Shown: in pieces, positions 62,469 to 64,000 of the stretch | Layout of the letters: each line of letters opens with the position of its first letter | How positions within the stretch are numbered: position 1 is the stretch's first letter | Source: Candidatus Obscuribacterales bacterium | Lineage (GTDB): Bacteria > Cyanobacteriota > Vampirovibrionia > Obscuribacterales > Obscuribacteraceae | DNA length: 64,000 nt | Reading direction: 5' to 3' | NCBI GenBank assembly: GCA_019746975.1 | Contig: JAIERK010000019.1 | Location: forward strand, 1-64,000 | Notes under the pieces: generated by a model | What the model saw: the letters and a program-made list of their open reading frames with translations, nothing else | The model's database searches: none | Told to the model about the DNA's origin: nothing | Program-made: the position numbers and the translations under genes

Positions 62469-64000
62469 ATGTCGACTTCGATTTCCAGATCCTATCAGCA
62501 AGAGCTTGGTCTATCCTCACTTCTCAAGAAAGGCGAGAAGCAAGGTAACATCGATCCGAAAATGGCTGCCGCCATTTCGAAGATTCCCTCGATGGGCGTG
62601 CCGAGACCCCATCCACCGGCATCAGGACTTCTTCCTCTCTGGGATCTTTTCCAGGACGATGCCACCGGACTCGGTATTATGGTTTTGAAAGATGGAACCT
62701 ACCGTTGCACATATGAAGTCGACGGCGTTCATGTGAGCGGTTTCGATGAAGTACGGTTGTCGTCGATGATGAACCACTTTACCGGTTTTCTGAACGGTAT
62801 CGACACCTCGGTTCAATTCACAATCGTTTGTCACAACACAACGAAACGCGAGTATTTTGAAAAACATCCGGTAGAAGTCATCAAAGACGAGTTCCTCCAG
62901 TATGTCGGTCGTTGCGTCGAGAATGATCAGGCCAACTTATTGGCACGTAATTTCATTCCGGAGCTGAAATTCTTTGTGACCTTTTGCTATCGTCCGCCCA
63001 GAGAAAAACCGGCGAAGAAAGCTGGAATGATTCAATCCGCGCTCATGACGTTGAAGGATGTATTCGGCAACAAAGCAGCGCGACAGAGCGTTGGCGCACA
63101 TATGAAGAATGTCGCTACTCTGTTGCAACGTGCACAGGGTTATATGGGAACGCTTGGTGCCTGTGGCATGGGCGGCAGGGCTGTTTCTGCGCTCGAGTAT
63201 TTCCGTATGCTCTACAAAGAGCTCAATCCAAAATTGGGACAGGTACCTGACGATCAACTGCCTGAGCCGCTCAGACCTCAAACCCAGCCGCTGTCCGCAA
63301 AAGTTAGACGAGTATTTCCGGATATGGAGCCTGCCACGATTCGCCAGCAACTGTGCGAATCCGAATACGATTTCAGCAACCCGGATTATGCAAGAATTTC
63401 CGATATGACCAACCTGACCGGCGAAGACGCGAAGGAAAAAGAAGGTCTCTTCATTCGCACGCTCTACATGAGCCGTCTACCAGAACGCACCGGTCCGCTG
63501 TGGCTTTCACCGCTCCTGAGACTCAACTGCGAGTGGCGTCTGAACATCTATGCCCACAAGCTCGACAAGGAACTCTTCCGCAAATCGATGCAGCGCAAAC
63601 AAGCGCAAGCGACAGCCAACACTTATCAGAGTCTTATGGGACAACGCTCGACACCTAACCAGGAAGAAGCGGAAAAGGCGCAGGAGGCTGCACACATTGG
63701 TTCCGAACTGTATACCTCCAACATGGAAGTATTCAATTACGCTGTTTATTTCACCCTCTGCGGCGAGTCGCTTGAAGAACTCAATCGCGCGACAGAGCTG
63801 GTAAGGACCGCTGCACCGCAGTGCCGTGGTGCACGATTCGTTGTGGGCTATCGCGAGCAGAAAGCTCTCTTCGTTGGTAGTCTTCCAGGCATGGGCCTCG
63901 ATGTGACTCGCCGCGGTAAAGCGGTGAGGACACCTACCGTTCGTAACTCGTTTCCTTTTGTACATGCCAAACTAGGCTCTGAAGAGAAGGGCAGCTGGCT
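62469..64000 (+). CDS. VirB4/TrbE/TraC-like T4SS ATPase, N-terminal part (runs off window)
   Basis: Open from the ATG at 62469 to the window end (510 codons). The sequence resembles the N-terminal CagE/TrbE/VirB domain: GLLPLWDLFQDDATGLGIMV, MNHFTGFLNGIDTSVQFTIV, LLARNFIPELKFFVTFCYRP, ALEYFRMLYKELNP, then FNYAVYFTLCGESLEELNRA and VRTPTVRNSFPFVHAKLGSE, the usual lead-in to the RecA-like core. Walker motifs are expected beyond base 64000, so ATPase activity cannot be confirmed here. It starts 12 bp after the VirB3-like gene, the common order. It would energise pilus assembly or substrate transfer. Confidence 0.78.
   Translation, partial: MSTSISRSYQQELGLSSLLKKGEKQGNIDPKMAAAISKIPSMGVPRPHPPASGLLPLWDLFQDDATGLGIMVLKDGTYRCTYEVDGVHVSGFDEVRLSSMMNHFTGFLNGIDTSVQFTIVCHNTTKREYFEKHPVEVIKDEFLQYVGRCVENDQANLLARNFIPELKFFVTFCYRPPREKPAKKAGMIQSALMTLKDVFGNKAARQSVGAHMKNVATLLQRAQGYMGTLGACGMGGRAVSALEYFRMLYKELNPKLGQVPDDQLPEPLRPQTQPLSAKVRRVFPDMEPATIRQQLCESEYDFSNPDYARISDMTNLTGEDAKEKEGLFIRTLYMSRLPERTGPLWLSPLLRLNCEWRLNIYAHKLDKELFRKSMQRKQAQATANTYQSLMGQRSTPNQEEAEKAQEAAHIGSELYTSNMEVFNYAVYFTLCGESLEELNRATELVRTAAPQCRGARFVVGYREQKALFVGSLPGMGLDVTRRGKAVRTPTVRNSFPFVHAKLGSEEKGSW

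Noticed and set aside
1-64000. CRISPR array, tRNA or rRNA genes
   Set aside because: No regularly spaced direct repeats with unique spacers, no tRNA-like TTCGANTC arms in cloverleaf context and no rRNA-like sequence were found by eye. A tRNAscan/Infernal run would settle this.

Overview
The window reads as chromosomal DNA of a Gram-negative-type bacterium with roughly balanced base composition, frequent TTG/GTG starts, good GGAGG-type ribosome binding sites, and an unusual wealth of secreted tetratricopeptide (TPR) and low-complexity (Pro-, Gly-, Ser-rich) proteins. Long-form HPF, a methionine gamma-lyase-family (aluminium-resistance type) enzyme, a stand-alone MshEN-type repeat protein and a complete Mfd/UvrC/RadA repair set together recall the non-photosynthetic cyanobacterial relatives (Melainabacteria/Vampirovibrionia, for example Obscuribacterales). 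That placement is inference from gene content, not from a marker-gene alignment.

Positions 1-39.7 kb are mostly ordinary core genome. They hold an RGG-rich RNA-binding-like protein cut by the window start, a Tad-like secreted pair, comF, the Met-gamma-lyase-family gene, prs with a metallo-beta-lactamase-fold hydrolase, topB, a PpiC lipoprotein with mfd, mnmA, an amidase with a His-rich linker, thpR, a TIM-barrel glycoside-hydrolase-like protein, hpf, a 1267-aa TPR protein, lgt, radA and uvrC. TPR genes lie between these. Several hairpin terminators separate the units, and several tiny ORFs with ribosome binding sites lie in the gaps.

Positions 39.7-47.6 kb are a rearranged, repeat-bearing zone. 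It contains a 174-bp tandem repeat that recurs inverted at 53.2 kb, remnants of an OmpR-type response regulator and a histidine kinase on the minus strand, a fusion of a response regulator to a Ser/Thr kinase, a probably frameshifted coiled-coil gene, rarA, a 14-bp-stem hairpin, a coiled-coil gene and a (GGTT)9 microsatellite.

Positions 47.6-64.0 kb form the most interesting block, a divergent type IV secretion-like (T4SS) locus, all on the plus strand. It has four secreted Pro/Gln/Gly-rich proteins, two VirB2/TrbC-like pilin candidates whose mature parts are identical in protein while differing at about 47 synonymous codons, each followed by the same covarying hairpin, a 2298-aa VirB6/TrbL-like membrane protein with an approximately 1000-residue low-complexity insertion, a DUF2225-like zinc protein, a small VirB3/TrbD-like membrane protein, and the N-terminal half of a VirB4/TrbE/TraC-like ATPase that runs off the end. 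No recognisable VirB7/8/9/10 outer-membrane core or relaxase is visible in the window. I propose that the Pro-rich exported proteins are lineage-specific parts of the apparatus, which is an inference from position only.
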